A DNA stretch of 64,000 nt from Acanthochlamys bracteata (taxonomy: Eukaryota; Streptophyta; Magnoliopsida; Pandanales; Velloziaceae). The stretch spans positions 1,498,001-1,562,000 of the forward strand of contig CM034144.1 in NCBI GenBank assembly GCA_019914995.1, in the 5' to 3' direction. This document shows, in pieces, positions 1 through 12,250 of this stretch (the first letter of the stretch is position 1; every line of letters starts with the position of its first letter). The position numbers and the translations under genes are program-made. The notes under the pieces are model-generated. The model was not told the DNA's origin, did no database searches, and was given only the letters and a program-made list of their open reading frames with translations.

Positions 1-2401
1 GATTTGCTGGCTCTCCTTCTTCCGCAAGAAGACTATATGTAATGTTAGCCATACGCTCCAAATAATAATCCGCATACCTCTCAGGTGCTTTCATCTTAGG
101 AGTTGAACGCCTAAGAGTTGGATTCTTAGGAACTTCTTTTTCATGCCCATCTCTTGGTTCATGCACAGAATCTGAGTCTTCTTCCTAATTTTCTGCCTCC
201 TCCTGATTAATCATGGTCTTATCCTGAAGCAAATTTTGCTTTCCAGTGGCATATCTAGTGGCATCATCGGCTTCTGATGTTTTTTACAGCTGGTCTTCTG
301 CAAAGATCACATCTCTGCTGAAGAAAAACCTTACGGGCAGTGGGATCCCATAAGCGATACCTCATAACATTTTCAGCATACCTCAGAAATATGCACTTTC
401 TGGACTTAGGATCCAACTTGGATCTCTCCTGTGATTTATACATCACAAATATTGGATAACCAAAAATATAAAGGTGAAAATAATCAACAACATTACCAGT
501 CCACATTTCCATTGGCACTTTCAACCCAATAGCAGTTGAAAGGATGCGGTTCAATACATAACAAGCCGTCTTGGCTACCTCTGCCCAAAAAGAGTTAGGC
601 AAATCAGCCACTTTAAGCATAGCCCTTACCCGTTCAAATAATGTCCTATTGAACTGCTCTGCAACTTCATTTTGCTATGGAGTATAAGGTATAATGGACT
701 GCCGTTTGATCCCTTGTTCGGCTAAGAAAATAAGAAATTTATCACTGTTGTATTCTCCTTCGTTGTTCGACCGTAGGCACTTGATCCTACTGCCGGAATC
801 AAATTCCACCTAAACTTTAAAGTACTTGAACACACTAAAGACCTCTGACTTTCTTCGGATTGGATATACCCAGTTTTGTTGAGAAAAATTATTAATAAAA
901 ATTACCAAATATTTGGCGCCACCAAGTGAAAGTTGCGGTGACTCCCACACATCCGAGTAACACACTCCTTCCAAACTTAGTATGGTGTTGTTTTTCGATA
1001 ACACACTCCTCACAAAACGGCAACTTAATCTCGGATAGCCCTGGCAATAGCTTTCGATCACAGAGAATTTTAAGGCCATACTCGGAGATGTGACCAAGCT
1101 TCAAGTGCCACATTCGAGTTACCTCCTCTAAACTAGTGCTGGATGCCACACTTGCATCTCCATGTGATAGTGTCACTCCAAGCACTTGGTACAAGTTGGA
1201 ACCGATCTTTTCTCCCTTTAAGATTTTTTGCCCATCTTGGATGACCTTCATAATGCCATCCTTTATTCGTGTATTACAAGCAAGGTCATCAAATTGTCCT
1301 TGAGATAGCAAATTTTTAGTGAGGCTAAGTACATTGCGTACTTTACTGATGAGGCGAATCCTTCCATCTCCTCCATTGAGCATGATGGAACCAACTCCAA
1401 TAACCTTCAAGACTTGGCCATTTTCCATCCGCACGTTACCTATAGAAATAACTTCATACTCATGGAACCAATCTTTTCTGGATGTCATGTGCCAAAATGC
1501 TCCTGAATCCAAAATCGAGACATCATGAAATTTGGCATCGTCTTCGGTAACAATTGTTATTTTGTCAACTAAAGCCTCACCCTCATCCGAGTTTATGCCA
1601 CACATGCTTGAGACTTAGAGGTTTCTGTACTTCCTTTTTTGGCGAACGACTTGCACCCACGCTTTTAGTGCCCAAGCTTTCCGTAAGCAAAATATTTTAC
1701 TTGCCGCTTATTCTTTTTTTACTGCCCCGTACCACTACTTCCAACATTCCGCTTCCTTCTCTTGTATTGTGCCAACAACAAAACCTCCGGTTGTTGTCCA
1801 CTAGGCACAATATCAAATTTGTCCTTTCGACGACTTTCTTCTTCAAGAACAGCTGCAACGACATCTTTATAAACAAGTGATTTCAAGTCGCTGTTAGCTG
1901 TTTGATTTATGATAACTTGATTATAAAAATTTGGAAAACTTTGGAGTAAAATCAAGGCACGCTCATCAGTCTCTATCTTCTTCTCTAGTGCAGTTAATTG
2001 AGAGAAAAAAGACTCTATTGCACTAAGATGATCAGCCACAGAGGAGGTTTCAGTCATGCGAAGTGAATACAAACTTCGCATCAAGAATATAGCATGTTGC
2101 CTTGACTTTTTGGCATAAACTTTTTCAAGCTTTGTCCAAATCTCTTTAGCAGTCTTTAGTTCCGAGACACTAAGAAGCACATGATCAGCAAGAGAAAAAT
2201 GAAGATTTGCTATAGCATACTTTTTCATCTTTTGCCATTTATCGTCTGTAATATCGTCGGGACGATCCTCTAGAGCGGCAAAGTAATTTTTTTTTGCTAG
2301 AATTGCTAAAATCTTCATTCTCCACAATGGGTAGTTGCTCCCATTGAAATTTTCAATCTCAAACTTATTTGCTATCAGAAAAATCTGACTCTGATACCAC
2401 T
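1..2401 (-). mobile_element. Ty1/Copia retrotransposon, internal region (gag to integrase), degenerate
   Basis: Reading right to left, the domains follow Copia order. Gag of the UBN2 type lies at about 1719-2375 (motif FNGSNYPLW). The zinc-knuckle region near 1640-1710 has lost its cysteines and has a stop. The protease/GAG-pre-integrase part (892-1605) has a DSG motif near 1530 and the HLKLGHIS box. Integrase pieces lie at 810-1000 and 264-620 (NRILSTAIGLKVPMEMW). A linker rich in E and D follows to position 1, so reverse transcriptase and RNase H lie beyond the left edge. The gag start appears as ATA at 2373-2375 where ATG is expected. Several stops and frame changes show it is not functional. 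Copia class is certain; the lineage is not assigned. Confidence 0.9.
2389..2400 (-). other. Primer binding site of the Copia element (initiator tRNA-Met type)
   Basis: On the minus strand the sequence directly after the LTR end reads AGTGGTATCAGAG, which matches the usual plant initiator tRNA-Met primer site. It fixes the orientation and the inner edge of the 5' LTR. Confidence 0.85.
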
Positions 2402-2865
2402 TGTTGAGAATACGGTAGTGTGCATGAACAAAAAATAGAATAGCGGAATATATAGTACATACTAGAATTTTGCAATCCAAGTTGAGATTGTTAAAGATAA
2501 ATAAGGCAATCACACAACAGAAAGATATACGTGGAGAAAAACGAGAAAAATTCTACGATAATGTGGCCACAAAAAAATATATCACTATGCGATAAGATTA
2601 CAATGTAGGTTTACAACTTTCCTTCCTTGTTTGCATTCAACTTGCATTCTCTCTTGTCATGCTTCTCCCAAATTCTACACATTTGGAACATATATATAAA
2701 ATAGAAGAAAATCTTTTAATAGCTAGTCTAATAAATAACTAACTCTCCAAAGTAACTCTTTGGTATTAGTTCATTGGCATAACTTTCTATGGTAGTGTTA
2801 GAGTGAATCTGGACATAATTTCTTCATAAATTTGGACATAACTTACTCATAAATTGACTAGATCA
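2402..2865 (-). repeat. Copia 5' LTR
   Basis: The inner edge is fixed by the primer binding site: the LTR ends TCTCAACA on the minus strand. A TATA-like stretch lies near 2690-2700. The outer edge is estimated at a CA (2864-2865, giving a TGATCTAG start on the minus strand). The partner LTR is outside the window, so this edge and any target duplication cannot be tested. Confidence 0.6.
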
Positions 2866-3265
2866 ATTTTTTTTTAAATAATAAAAAAATATTTTAGTAA
2901 TAAAAAAATTTTATATTTATTTTATATCTTAAAAATAAATTTTAAAATTTATTTTTATAAAATAAAAATAAAAATATATCAAGTAAACAGACTGGGCCGA
3001 ATCATAAAAAATAAAATCGGACCGGATTGGTCTTACCCGAATACTGAAACCAAGCCGAGCCGGCCGGTCCGTCCATATTTGCATCTATACACTCACCTAA
3101 CTCAAACATCAACAAAATCACAATGGGCATTCTATTTTTCAGAAGAAAGGATTTTCACTAGGAATTATAAATAAGAATGGAGTTGCCACCGCATTAAACT
3201 ATGTCTTCAAAACTCAAAAACCTACATATATGAAACAAAACAAACACACATATAGTAAAAAGTAG
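2866..3265. other. Intergenic AT-rich DNA with possible hAT-like MITE end
   Basis: The first 120 bases are almost pure A/T. About 2985-3095 holds a GC-rich patch (CCGGCCGGTCCGTCC) followed by ATTTGCATCTATA. On the minus strand this resembles the TAGxxxTGCAAA end of hAT elements, but I found no partner end. The rest should be 3' UTR of the sugar transporter. No gene is seen. Confidence 0.4.
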
Positions 3266-6200
3266 CTAACCCGATAAATTGAACTCCCTAACATCAGAGA
3301 GCTGAGTTGCGCCATTCTCACCTTCCAGTGGAGGCATAACCTTCTTCCAGAACCAGTGTTTCCTCCAAAGCAACACCATCTCCTCAATAGGTACTCCTTT
3401 TGTCTCCGGCAAGAACACGATGACGAAAACCGTCATCAGTGTTATCCAACCGGCGAAAAAAAGGAATATTCCAAACTTGAATGAGCACAACAGCGATAGG
3501 AATGACTGCGCGATCGCGAAGGTGAAGAGCAAGTTGACGGCAACAGTTATACTTTGGCCTGCGGACCGTGTTTCTAAAGGAAAGATTTCGCTTGGCACCG
3601 TCCAGCCTAACGGTCCCCATGACCATCCGAACGCTGCGACGAAGAGGCAGACGACGACGACGACGATGATGGAGAATTCTCTTGACAGCTGCTTGTCGGT
3701 GCCGAATTTCACGCCAAGTATGATTGCAACAATCACCTGTATAGGAGGGAAAAAGAAAAACAGAATTAATTGAGTGTCCTGAATTGAGTCCCTGTTACAA
3801 AATAGGTATGTATCTCATTTTTGTACCTGGCAAATGATCATCTGAACTCCGCCACTGATCAACAAAGCTCTCCGTCCAACTCGATCGACCGTTGCAATGG
3901 AAATTAGCGTGGATAGCGCCAATGTCGAACTAGTCATTACTGCCGAGTAGAGGGACGCGTTCCCTCCGAATCCCAAGCTCTGGAACAACACCGGTGCGTA
4001 AAAGAGTATTGAGTTGATTCCTGTGAGTATTTGGCATGCTGGCATGCACACTGCCATCACAAGCTGCGGGCGGTTTCTCCGTTCGAAGATGTTGCGGAAT
4101 GGGTGTTCGATCATGTTTGCAAGCTCACTTGCCTCGACTATGTCCTGAAATTCTGCGTCGACGTCTTTCGTTCCCCTAATTCTTTCAAGAATCCTTCTCC
4201 CTTCCTGTTGTTTCCCTTGCTCGATGAGACTGTTCGGTGTCTCCGGCAGTAAGCAACCACCGACTGTCATGAGAAGTGCAGGGGCAGCAGCGAGACCTAA
4301 GGACAGACGCCATCCCCACGGTCGGAGTTTCTCTGTTCCGTAGTTGATCATGTTGGCTGAGAATATTCCGAGTGTTGTTGCGAGCTGAAACATCATGTTG
4401 AGGCCTCCTCGGAGGTGCGCCGGCGCCATTTCCGACAGGTATAACGGTACAGCCTGCAGGACGTAACAGTTGCATAACCCGGACCTTGCATTTGGTTTCA
4501 AAATTCAATCTATTTTTAATGGCTGTTGATTCCTATAGTTTGACATGAATGTAAAGAAACTTGAGAGAACTTATTCTCTATTAGTTGAACCGATATGAAC
4601 TACGTACAATTCTCAAACATAACCTGATTTCCGAAGCCAATTCCGACACCGAGCATAATCCTGCCGAGGAGGAGCATGGCCAAATTCATCGCTGCAGCAT
4701 TGAGAGTAGCGCCAATGAGGAAACTAACGCCACCAGCTATGATGCTAGTCTTCCGGCCGTACTTTCTTGTAATCGGAGATGCGCCAAGAGACGCGACAAG
4801 GCCTGCGAGGTAAAGGGAGGAAGTGAAGGCAGCAAGGCCCTGGTTGTCATACTTGCAGTAATTGTTCTGTGAGTGGTAGTTCTTCTTTCTGTAGACAACA
4901 GGGAAGAATTTCTCTAGGAATGGGTCCATTGATGTTACTCCCCCTGCAAAATGAAACAGTCAGTAACTGAAATCCCAAATTCAAATTTTGGAGGGAAGCA
5001 TCCAAGCCAGCTTCAAGCTTTTCTGTTACTATTAAGATTTTCTTGTTTTCGTCAAATTCTCATTTAAAAAAATTAGGAGTGAAAGAAAAATTACATTATA
5101 GAAATTTTCAAGTTATATGAAATTTCATCTATTTAATATATATATATATTTTTAAATTTTTAATTCTCAGGCTTGTAAGTGTTTCGAAAGTGAGTTTCTA
5201 CAAATTATTAAAATTTTAAAACTTAAACTATTAAAAATATTTGTAAAAATAAATTCATAAAAATAATTTAAAAACTATTTAATAATAAATTGTTAACTAA
5301 AAAAATTATTTCATAATTATTTAAGATAACAAAAATAAGTCTTAGCTGAAACATTTTGAAAACCTTGAAAGCTTTCATTTTGATTGTTATCACTATTGAG
5401 CAATAGCATTTGGAAAATATTGCCTGCCCATGATCGTTTTATAAATAATGAACACTTAATGATTGTGTCACCATTAAGTTAGGCATTTATTGATTTGATA
5501 TTTTGATGAATTTGATAGTTTATTTTGTTTACTTTCCAGCTATATTTCATCCATTTTTTTTATCTAAAAGTTCAACTTGAATCCCTAATATAATAGTTGT
5601 AAGAACCGAACCGGACATCGAACTGAAAAGTTGTCTGGATCACGGTTCTCGGATTGAACCGTCGGATCAATAATATTAAAATATTTTTAACTAATAATAA
5701 TAATTATTATAATAAGAAATCTACTGCCAATGATACTACCAATAATAATAGTTATAGCAATTATAACAAAAAATTAAAGTATTTTTATTATGTCATTACT
5801 ATCAACAACAGCAGCAATAATACTCACAGTAAAAATTGAATTATTGCCACCTAATTGCCACCACCAACAATAATAATAACAACTCAAATTTATAAATAGA
5901 AGTATTTAAATAAATTAGAATATTAGAAAAAAATAAAACCATAAACTAGATAAATCATAAAAGAGATATAACTAACTTTTTTGAGTATACATATTTGAGT
6001 CTAAATATTTCACAATATAAAAAATTTAAAAATCACTAATAATTAATATTTACAAATAAGAAATAATCAATTATATTTTTGCATTATCACATCCAAATAA
6101 TAAATCTAAACTACATATCATTTTTCAACATAGAGCTATTAATAATTATTTTTGTATTAAATATATCATGAATTAAAAATTTTTTAATTAATTAAAAAAA

Positions 6201-7520
6201 AATTTTCAATCCAGTTTGATCCGAACGGACAGATCGAACGGATCAAATCGGATCGAAATGGGTCGATTGTATAAACGATCTTTTTGTAAACATGGACCGA
6301 TTTACCGTCCGGATCTAACAACTATGTCTAATATTATCCAGGCTAGTTTAAAATATCCGAATTCAATCATACATCTGTTTTTCTATTGAACTTAACGGGA
6401 TGTTATTAACGTAAAGAAATCATTAATTGTATACCTACAACTTTATGCCTATATGGTGCTTTGTTGCCTGCTTTACCTGTTATTATTTCACAAAAATGCA
6501 CCTAAACATTCATTAATTCCTGAACTTTTTTGAATAATTTCAATTCCTTTTATACTAAACTACCAAACATTCATAAAAATAAATTTATTAAAATTATATA
6601 ACATATAAAGATAATTAGGTGTTGAAGTATTAAACAAAAAAATTATGGTATAGAAGGATAAGAGTTTATTTACTTTTCTATAAGAATTGGGAAGTAATTC
6701 CTTTTACCAAAAAGTTAATTCCAGATAATTTCTTATATTTACTTTAATAAACTTACTTTACAAAAATTTACTTTCTCATAATTTATTTTGTACTCACTTT
6801 TTAATAAACTCACTTAATAAAATTTTTTACTTCTAAAAAATAAACACACCCTACTACCGTTTGAAAGCTCTTTATGGATTATTAAATTGCACATGTGTTT
6901 CATGTTAGGATCCCTAGAACTTATAATTAATCTACGAAAGGTGATTAGCAAAGGTAATTAGATAATTTTTTAACCACAAGTTGGTTTCAATCATAAAAGC
7001 TCATTAAATACAGAAGACTTCCAACCTTTTCCATTTAGACTTGTACAACTAAGCACTCGCACAAATATTTATTAGGAATCAAATAAGAAGACGCTAAATT
7101 GATTATTTATTTCTGAAAAAGTTTCAACAATTAATTTAGTCTAATCCCTAATTTGAATTAAGAAGTATCATTCCTTGTATACTCGAGAGCTTAACTAGAA
7201 ATTTTGCAAGCTGCTTTTAAGATTATCAGAAGTTTGGTTATGCAACACAAACTTTCGTAAATCAATTCTACAGATTTTGAATTCTTCTTCCACCATTTTA
7301 GAATAACAAAATTTATAATTATAATAATAACAATCAGAACACAAATTCAGAACTTCCAATAAATTGATTACTTACCTGAGACACCGATATCGTAGCCGAA
7401 AATAGATCCACCAACCGCAGCAACGATGCATGCCATGACGACGAACGGCGTCAGCCTACCTCTGTACTGCTCTGCTCTTTCCTTCCTCACTCCGGCTGCT
7501 CGGAACCCTCCTCCGGCCAT
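3266..7520 (-). CDS. STP7: Sugar transport protein, STP/MST family (STP7-like), four exons
   Basis: A predicted plasma-membrane H+/monosaccharide symporter of the major facilitator superfamily. Exons on the minus strand are 7376-7520, 4624-4943, 3827-4453 and 3266-3736. All junctions are GT/AG and the frame stays open for 520 residues, the normal family length. The start MAGGGF matches STP proteins. Sugar-porter marks are present in order: KYGRK after TM2, PETPNS near residue 225, QILTGIN near 296, DRVGRR near 345, GWSWGPLGW near 401 and LPETKG near 474. Twelve membrane segments fit the pattern. From memory of the family, the sequence is closest to Arabidopsis STP7/STP5-type members, including ICMPxxQILTGIN and [16 protein letters not shown]. 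One small oddity is ACQILTGIN, where a phenylalanine usually precedes the Q. Intron 1 is long (2432 bp) and carries a MITE. Orthology and substrate are inferred. Confidence 0.95.
5591..6327. mobile_element. hAT-like MITE in intron 1 of the sugar transporter
   Basis: The ends are imperfect inverted repeats: ATAGTTGTAAGAACCG on the left and, reversed from the right, ATAGTTGTTAGATCCG. CTAATAT flanks both sides; extending to eight bases gives CCTAATAT versus TCTAATAT. An 8-bp target duplication is typical of hAT transposons. The interior is AT-rich with no transposase, so it is non-autonomous. The small open frame inside it (5654-5839) is low-complexity Asn/Tyr/Lys and not a gene. Confidence 0.6.
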
Positions 7521-8900
7521 CCCTCCCTCTCAGAACAACAACAACAACAGGAACAAGAACAAGAACAAGCAAAAGAAGAAGGCTTAAGTAGAAGAAGAAG
7601 AAGATAGAGTAGTAGTTGTAGCAGAAGAGAAGTACTAATAAGAAAATTTAGAAGACAAAGTTATTATCGTTTGATTTATGGTGAGATCACATGATAAAGA
7701 AATGAAGAAATTCCCAATTGCACAAGTCAACAAGAGGGAAGTAACCAAAACGGTTTTAGGCTTGTAGTAAACAGACTTGGGATATTCAGTCGCTGCTTTT
7801 TTTTGTAATTGCTGCAAAGGTTGGCATTGAAGTTAAGTGACCAAGGAAGTATATGCAAAACGTAAGATGTCACTAGTTTTTTGACAATTGAGTTCACTTC
7901 CTCTTCGTTTGTCTTGTATCCATTTGGGTTCTGTTCCATTCACTTCCCTCCTAGTGATTTCATCATCTCGGTAGGCGCCTCTCAATTTTGTCCACGCGTT
8001 TCGAATGAGCTGATTGTTGGCGTAAAATATATATTACGTTTTTTTTTTATGTGTTTTGGTTGGGTGGATTTTTTTCGTGTGAGAAGACCTCATATGTGTA
8101 GCAACTTGCTATTAGAATTAAGTGTGTGAACAACTATTCTATATTTTACTAGTTAGAATTAGAGCGTTTTCAATTGCTCAGAAATGAATTCTTAAAAAAT
8201 AGAGTTTGAAGAAAAAAAAAAGTTAGAATTGAGTTTCAGTTCTTCTGCTTCAGTTGTATTTGAAGTAAAATTTAAAAAAAAAATAGATTTGAAAATACAT
8301 TTGAAATGACAACTGAAATAAAAGAACAATTTAAAATAAAGCTAATTAGGTCGACGAAGATTAAGGCTTAATTTCTAAGTGCTATCAAAGCTTCGGTCGC
8401 TTGAAGCGTAATGTTGTTTGTCTAAATTTGAACAGAATTCACAAACTCTGGTAAGCTGTGGTGTTTAAATATGCTTCTTTCTAAGCATGGTATTCGAGTT
8501 TAAGCGAAATTCAGCTTATACTATCATTTAGGTTGCACATGAGGGAAGTGTTAGTTAGCCATTTGCTCTCGGACCTCATCTTTCTTTTATTGAATTTGAA
8601 CCATCAGATTACTTACATTTAGAATTTGATATGCTTCGCATGTATTTTATGATATAAGTGAGTTTGAAAGGATATGTAAACACGCTCTAAGCAGCCGAAT
8701 AACTGTGATTTACTCGAGCGGTAGTAGACACAGAGGGCGAGCATGGACATTTTGTTTAACATGGGATAAATCGCGAGTATTGGATTGCTTGATCGAATAG
8801 CTGAATTAGAAGAATACACTTATGTATATAATGTTGGTTGGGAAAGAGTGGCTATATCTCTCCTTATAGCCATTCTCATTATGTTCACATTATGTACAGC

Positions 8901-8997
8901 TGATCAAATTAGATCTAACGGTAAGGATGGATATAGTTAATAAACTATTATGTTCTTATCTAATTTATCCATTCCGATAGTTAGATTTAAGTTGATC
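8901..8997. repeat. Fold-back (imperfect inverted repeat), MITE-like
   Basis: Arms 8901-8933 and 8965-8997 pair over about 33 bases. Both begin TGATCAA when read inward and end near ATGGATA. The loop is about 31 bases. No transposase is present. It could be a small fold-back transposon or part of a larger worn element. Confidence 0.5.
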
Positions 8998-9195
8998 AAC
9001 GGTCAAGATCGTAATATATTAAAAGTGGTTTTGATTTGATCGCCAACCAGCAAGTTAGAATTTGATCCTGCGAGAGAACACCGGAAGAATAATGGAAGCG
9101 GAGAACTCCGAAGGAAGAATGGAAGTGAGAGAGATATAGTAAGAAAATCAAAAAATATATAATAACTATTATATCCTTCAATAAACTCTATAAAG

Positions 9196-9452
9196 GCGGT
9201 TGATAGTGCTTATAAAATAAAATTTTTTTAAAATTGAAGATATTTTTTTTTAAAAAATAAGTTTTATTTTTTTATTTCTAAAAAAATAATAAAAATATAT
9301 AATAAAAAAATCTTACTTCGTAGAAATTTTTTACACTATCAAAATTTTTAAATAAATTTTCTAAATACTTATAAAATATATATTAAAAAACATTAAAAAA
9401 AAATTAAAAAATTGCTCATAATAAACAGTGCCAAACGCGCTATATAGCGTGA
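9196..9452. mobile_element. MITE-like repeat, family member 1
   Basis: The AT-rich block shares a long core with 26846-27104, including TATACTTATAAAATATATAT-type stretches and runs of A around AATAATAAAAATAT. Its ends GGCGGTTGATAGTGCTTATAA and, reversed, GCGCGTTTGGCACTGTTTAT are imperfect inverted repeats. A Tourist-like origin is inferred. Target duplication is not clear. Confidence 0.5.
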
Positions 9453-10270
9453 TTTTCTATTTTCAATTGCGGCCACCGAAGCAAGCGATCTGACTGCCTA
9501 CTGTGATTGGATAATGTCCGTAATGCCCCTAGATGAAGGTATATATATATATATATATGATTAAAAACTGTCTAAAGTCTACCCAAAAGATGAATTCTCC
9601 ATTACTTGATAAGATAAGGATGAACAATAATATATAAATAGAAACATGATAAGCAACATGTTTTTCAAGCAAATGAAAGTTGGGGAGTGTTTTAAGGGTC
9701 TACAACTACATCTTGTTATATAAACTTAATCCAACTGGTGTGTGATCTTCTATGTAGCTGTCTAATAATAATAATAATAATAATATGACCTATGAGGTGC
9801 TGAATTAAAGATAATTTGTAAGTCGAATAAAAACATCGTTATTCAAGGACAGTAACGGACATGGTTGCGACTAAACACTTTGATATCAACAGTTGAAATA
9901 TAAGATGTAAAACTTAGCATATGTTAACCAATTTCAAAATAAGTACTTACTGCAAGACGATAGTAGATGCTTTCTACTATCCATTACAACCAGCAAAAAG
10001 ATTCATCACCACAACATAATAAAAGAACTAAAACAAAATTTTTTATAAGATTACATACGAGACTACCTTGTACTAGGTCCTCAGGAAACAAGCGACCGCA
10101 ATTCATGCAAAGAACTTTTAGTAAAAGAATTTGGTGGACTACGCTTGAGTATTATTCTTCCTATACGATATCCATGCAACTGATAAGGCTGGCTTCATTC
10201 TAACAAAATGGTTCCAGTCATATCTCCACTGCCATGCAGTGTATCAGAAGGTTCAAACTGTGGTGATAAC

Positions 10271-12250
10271 TTAGTCAAGCTTTACCGAAGAGAAGAGATA
10301 ATGAACAAACCAGAAGGAAGATATGAATCCAACGGTGCCAGTAGCAAGCATGATGGCAAGAACCATGAACAGGGAGTAGCCAAGATAAAGGGTAGCAGAA
10401 ACCGGGCCACTCAAGCTCTTTAGATCGAAGACAAGATAGTTGATTGAGTACAAGAAAATGTAGATTGCAACTGAACCAGATGAGAAGAAGGATTTCCACC
10501 ACCACTGCCAATCTTCCACACATAAGTGCATGTAAGTGAGAACTAGGGAAACCTCCGCACATACCACAACCAAAAGGATCAAGACAATGAAGAGGAACCC
10601 AAACACATAATACACGCGGCCCATCCAAAGGCTAGACATGATGAAGAAAAGCTCAATGAAGAGTGTGCCAAAGGGCAATGTTCCGGCACCAAGAACCAAC
10701 AACCAGGACGGGTATTTCTGTGGAGGAATCTCGCGTGGGATCTGATTAGTTCTAACAGGGAACTCAATATGTGGTGCCTTTGCACCAAGGTACCCACCAA
10801 CAAGTGTAAGCGGTACCGATATGCAGAACCAGAGCAAGATGAGAATAATGTATAAGTAAATAGGAATAGCACCGGTACTGTGGCTACCCCAGAGCAAGAA
10901 ATTGAGCGTGGTCAAAATTACAAAGGAAATGCCAGGGAAGAAACAAGCAACTCTCCATGAAACCGAAACCCACCCAGAGTAGTCACCGCCTTTGATAGTC
11001 TTCCAAAGCCTCACAGCAGCATAACCAGCTGCAATCCCAAGTACAAGATAGAAGAACAGCATACCTGAAATGAGAGTTCCCCTAGAGGCGGGGGACATGA
11101 ACCCAAGAGCTGCAAATAAGATGGTCACTACAGCCATTCCAAGAATTTGTACACCATCACCAACCATTACACAAAGCAAAGTAGGGTTGCTTGGAGCCCT
11201 AAACACATCGCCAACAACTAGCTTCCACCCAGATAGCTCCTCGTTCATTTGTGCCTGTGCCTCCTTATCAAGCTCCTCGTATCGGGTTAGATCCCTTCTC
11301 ACTGTTCGCAAGAAAATGACAAGCACAATGCCAGCAAGGAATGCAATCACCATAAGTGAATTGAGGATCGAGAACCAGTGCACCTTAGCTCCCTCCATCT
11401 TGAGGTATGCATCCCAGCGGGATGGCCACGTTATGTCGCTCTCCACAAATGCAACCTCATAGGTGAAGACCAATGGCTGGTTCTCTTTGACTTCCATGGC
11501 AACAGTCGTGGGATCACATTGGATCTTGGTAGGGTACTTATCATACATATTCAAATTCTTGATCGACTGGCTGTCATGCAGGAAGCTGCAAGGAACGACC
11601 TCGAACCCGACAACCATGTAGCCTGGAGCACCACCAGAGCCCCTAGTTTTATCATTTGTAGGAATACTTTTGGCAGCATCCCCTGTGCCCATCACACGAG
11701 CCACATTGGTGTCCTCATACTTGTGAACAAGAACCGTGAACTTGAGATGGTTGAACAGATAGTAGACATCTCTAACACGAATGCCAACAGGGTACCCAGT
11801 CCAGCGGAGCAAAAAGTCATCTTTTTTGGTGTATCTGATAGCAGGAAGGTTATCCAGAATCAAATTAACCTGATACATCTCATCGATTCTCTTCTTGAGA
11901 AGATTGAACTGCTCAGGTTTCAGCGGGTCTGTGCGACAGAGGAGAATGTCAGATTCATTCGAGAACATCTTGAATTTGTAAGGCGAGTTCTCAATCCGGT
12001 CACCCATTAGGAGCTCGCCAAGATTCTCAGCACTGTCCTTGATGCCTTCCTTTGGGACACAGAATGGGAGACTGTAGTAGCCGAAGGGCATCTCAGTCTC
12101 AATCGAGGTAAGCGAGTTAACCTTCACCGATAGAGCATCGCCTACAGCATATTTGTGGGGGTAGCTACCGGGGAGGTAAAACGCCTCGCCGGATCCGATT
12201 ACGAGGGCAAAGAGCACAGCCGATAACTTGAGTTTTGCTAAAGACTCCAT
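10271..12250 (-). CDS. TMN: Transmembrane 9 superfamily (nonaspanin/EMP70) protein, intronless CDS
   Basis: 659 residues. The start at 12248-12250 (MESLAKLK) was chosen because it gives a clean signal peptide ending near GSGEA before FYLPGSYPHKY, the conserved mature start of nonaspanins. The upstream in-frame ATG at 12340 would bury it. Residues of about 24-295 form the lumenal domain. A TM segment (WFSILNSLMVIAFL) follows, then a cytosolic loop with SGWKLVVGDVFR and an eight-helix C-terminal block. The C-terminus ends SSVKLD. From family knowledge, a K-x-D/E tail acts in Golgi retention of plant TM9 proteins through COPI, so Golgi location is likely. An uninterrupted coding region fits the intronless plant TMN subgroup. 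A 5' UTR intron is likely, with its donor at 12599-12600. The exact orthologue is not assigned. Confidence 0.96.
   Translation of the reverse strand: MESLAKLKLSAVLFALVIGSGEAFYLPGSYPHKYAVGDALSVKVNSLTSIETEMPFGYYSLPFCVPKEGIKDSAENLGELLMGDRIENSPYKFKMFSNESDILLCRTDPLKPEQFNLLKKRIDEMYQVNLILDNLPAIRYTKKDDFLLRWTGYPVGIRVRDVYYLFNHLKFTVLVHKYEDTNVARVMGTGDAAKSIPTNDKTRGSGGAPGYMVVGFEVVPCSFLHDSQSIKNLNMYDKYPTKIQCDPTTVAMEVKENQPLVFTYEVAFVESDITWPSRWDAYLKMEGAKVHWFSILNSLMVIAFLAGIVLVIFLRTVRRDLTRYEELDKEAQAQMNEELSGWKLVVGDVFRAPSNPTLLCVMVGDGVQILGMAVVTILFAALGFMSPASRGTLISGMLFFYLVLGIAAGYAAVRLWKTIKGGDYSGWVSVSWRVACFFPGISFVILTTLNFLLWGSHSTGAIPIYLYIILILLWFCISVPLTLVGGYLGAKAPHIEFPVRTNQIPREIPPQKYPSWLLVLGAGTLPFGTLFIELFFIMSSLWMGRVYYVFGFLFIVLILLVVVCAEVSLVLTYMHLCVEDWQWWWKSFFSSGSVAIYIFLYSINYLVFDLKSLSGPVSATLYLGYSLFMVLAIMLATGTVGFISSFWFVHYLFSSVKLD

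Larger units (their letters stand above)
7521..10270. other. Intergenic region between STP and TM9 genes
   Basis: About 7521-7620 is the likely 5' leader of the STP gene, CT-rich on the minus strand with a GTT/CTT run. The rest shows only short frames without recognisable domains. It holds a fold-back (8901-8997), a MITE-like repeat (about 9196-9452), an (AT)n run at about 9539-9559 and an (AAT)n run at about 9766-9784. The last 300 bases before 10271 should be 3' UTR of the TM9 gene. Confidence 0.5.

Noticed and set aside
5654..5839. Asn/Tyr/Lys-rich 61-residue frame
   Set aside because: It is low-complexity AT-rich DNA inside the intronic MITE.
11378..12010. A 210-residue plus-strand frame
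   Set aside because: It lies fully inside the TM9 coding region on the other strand and has no recognisable domain.
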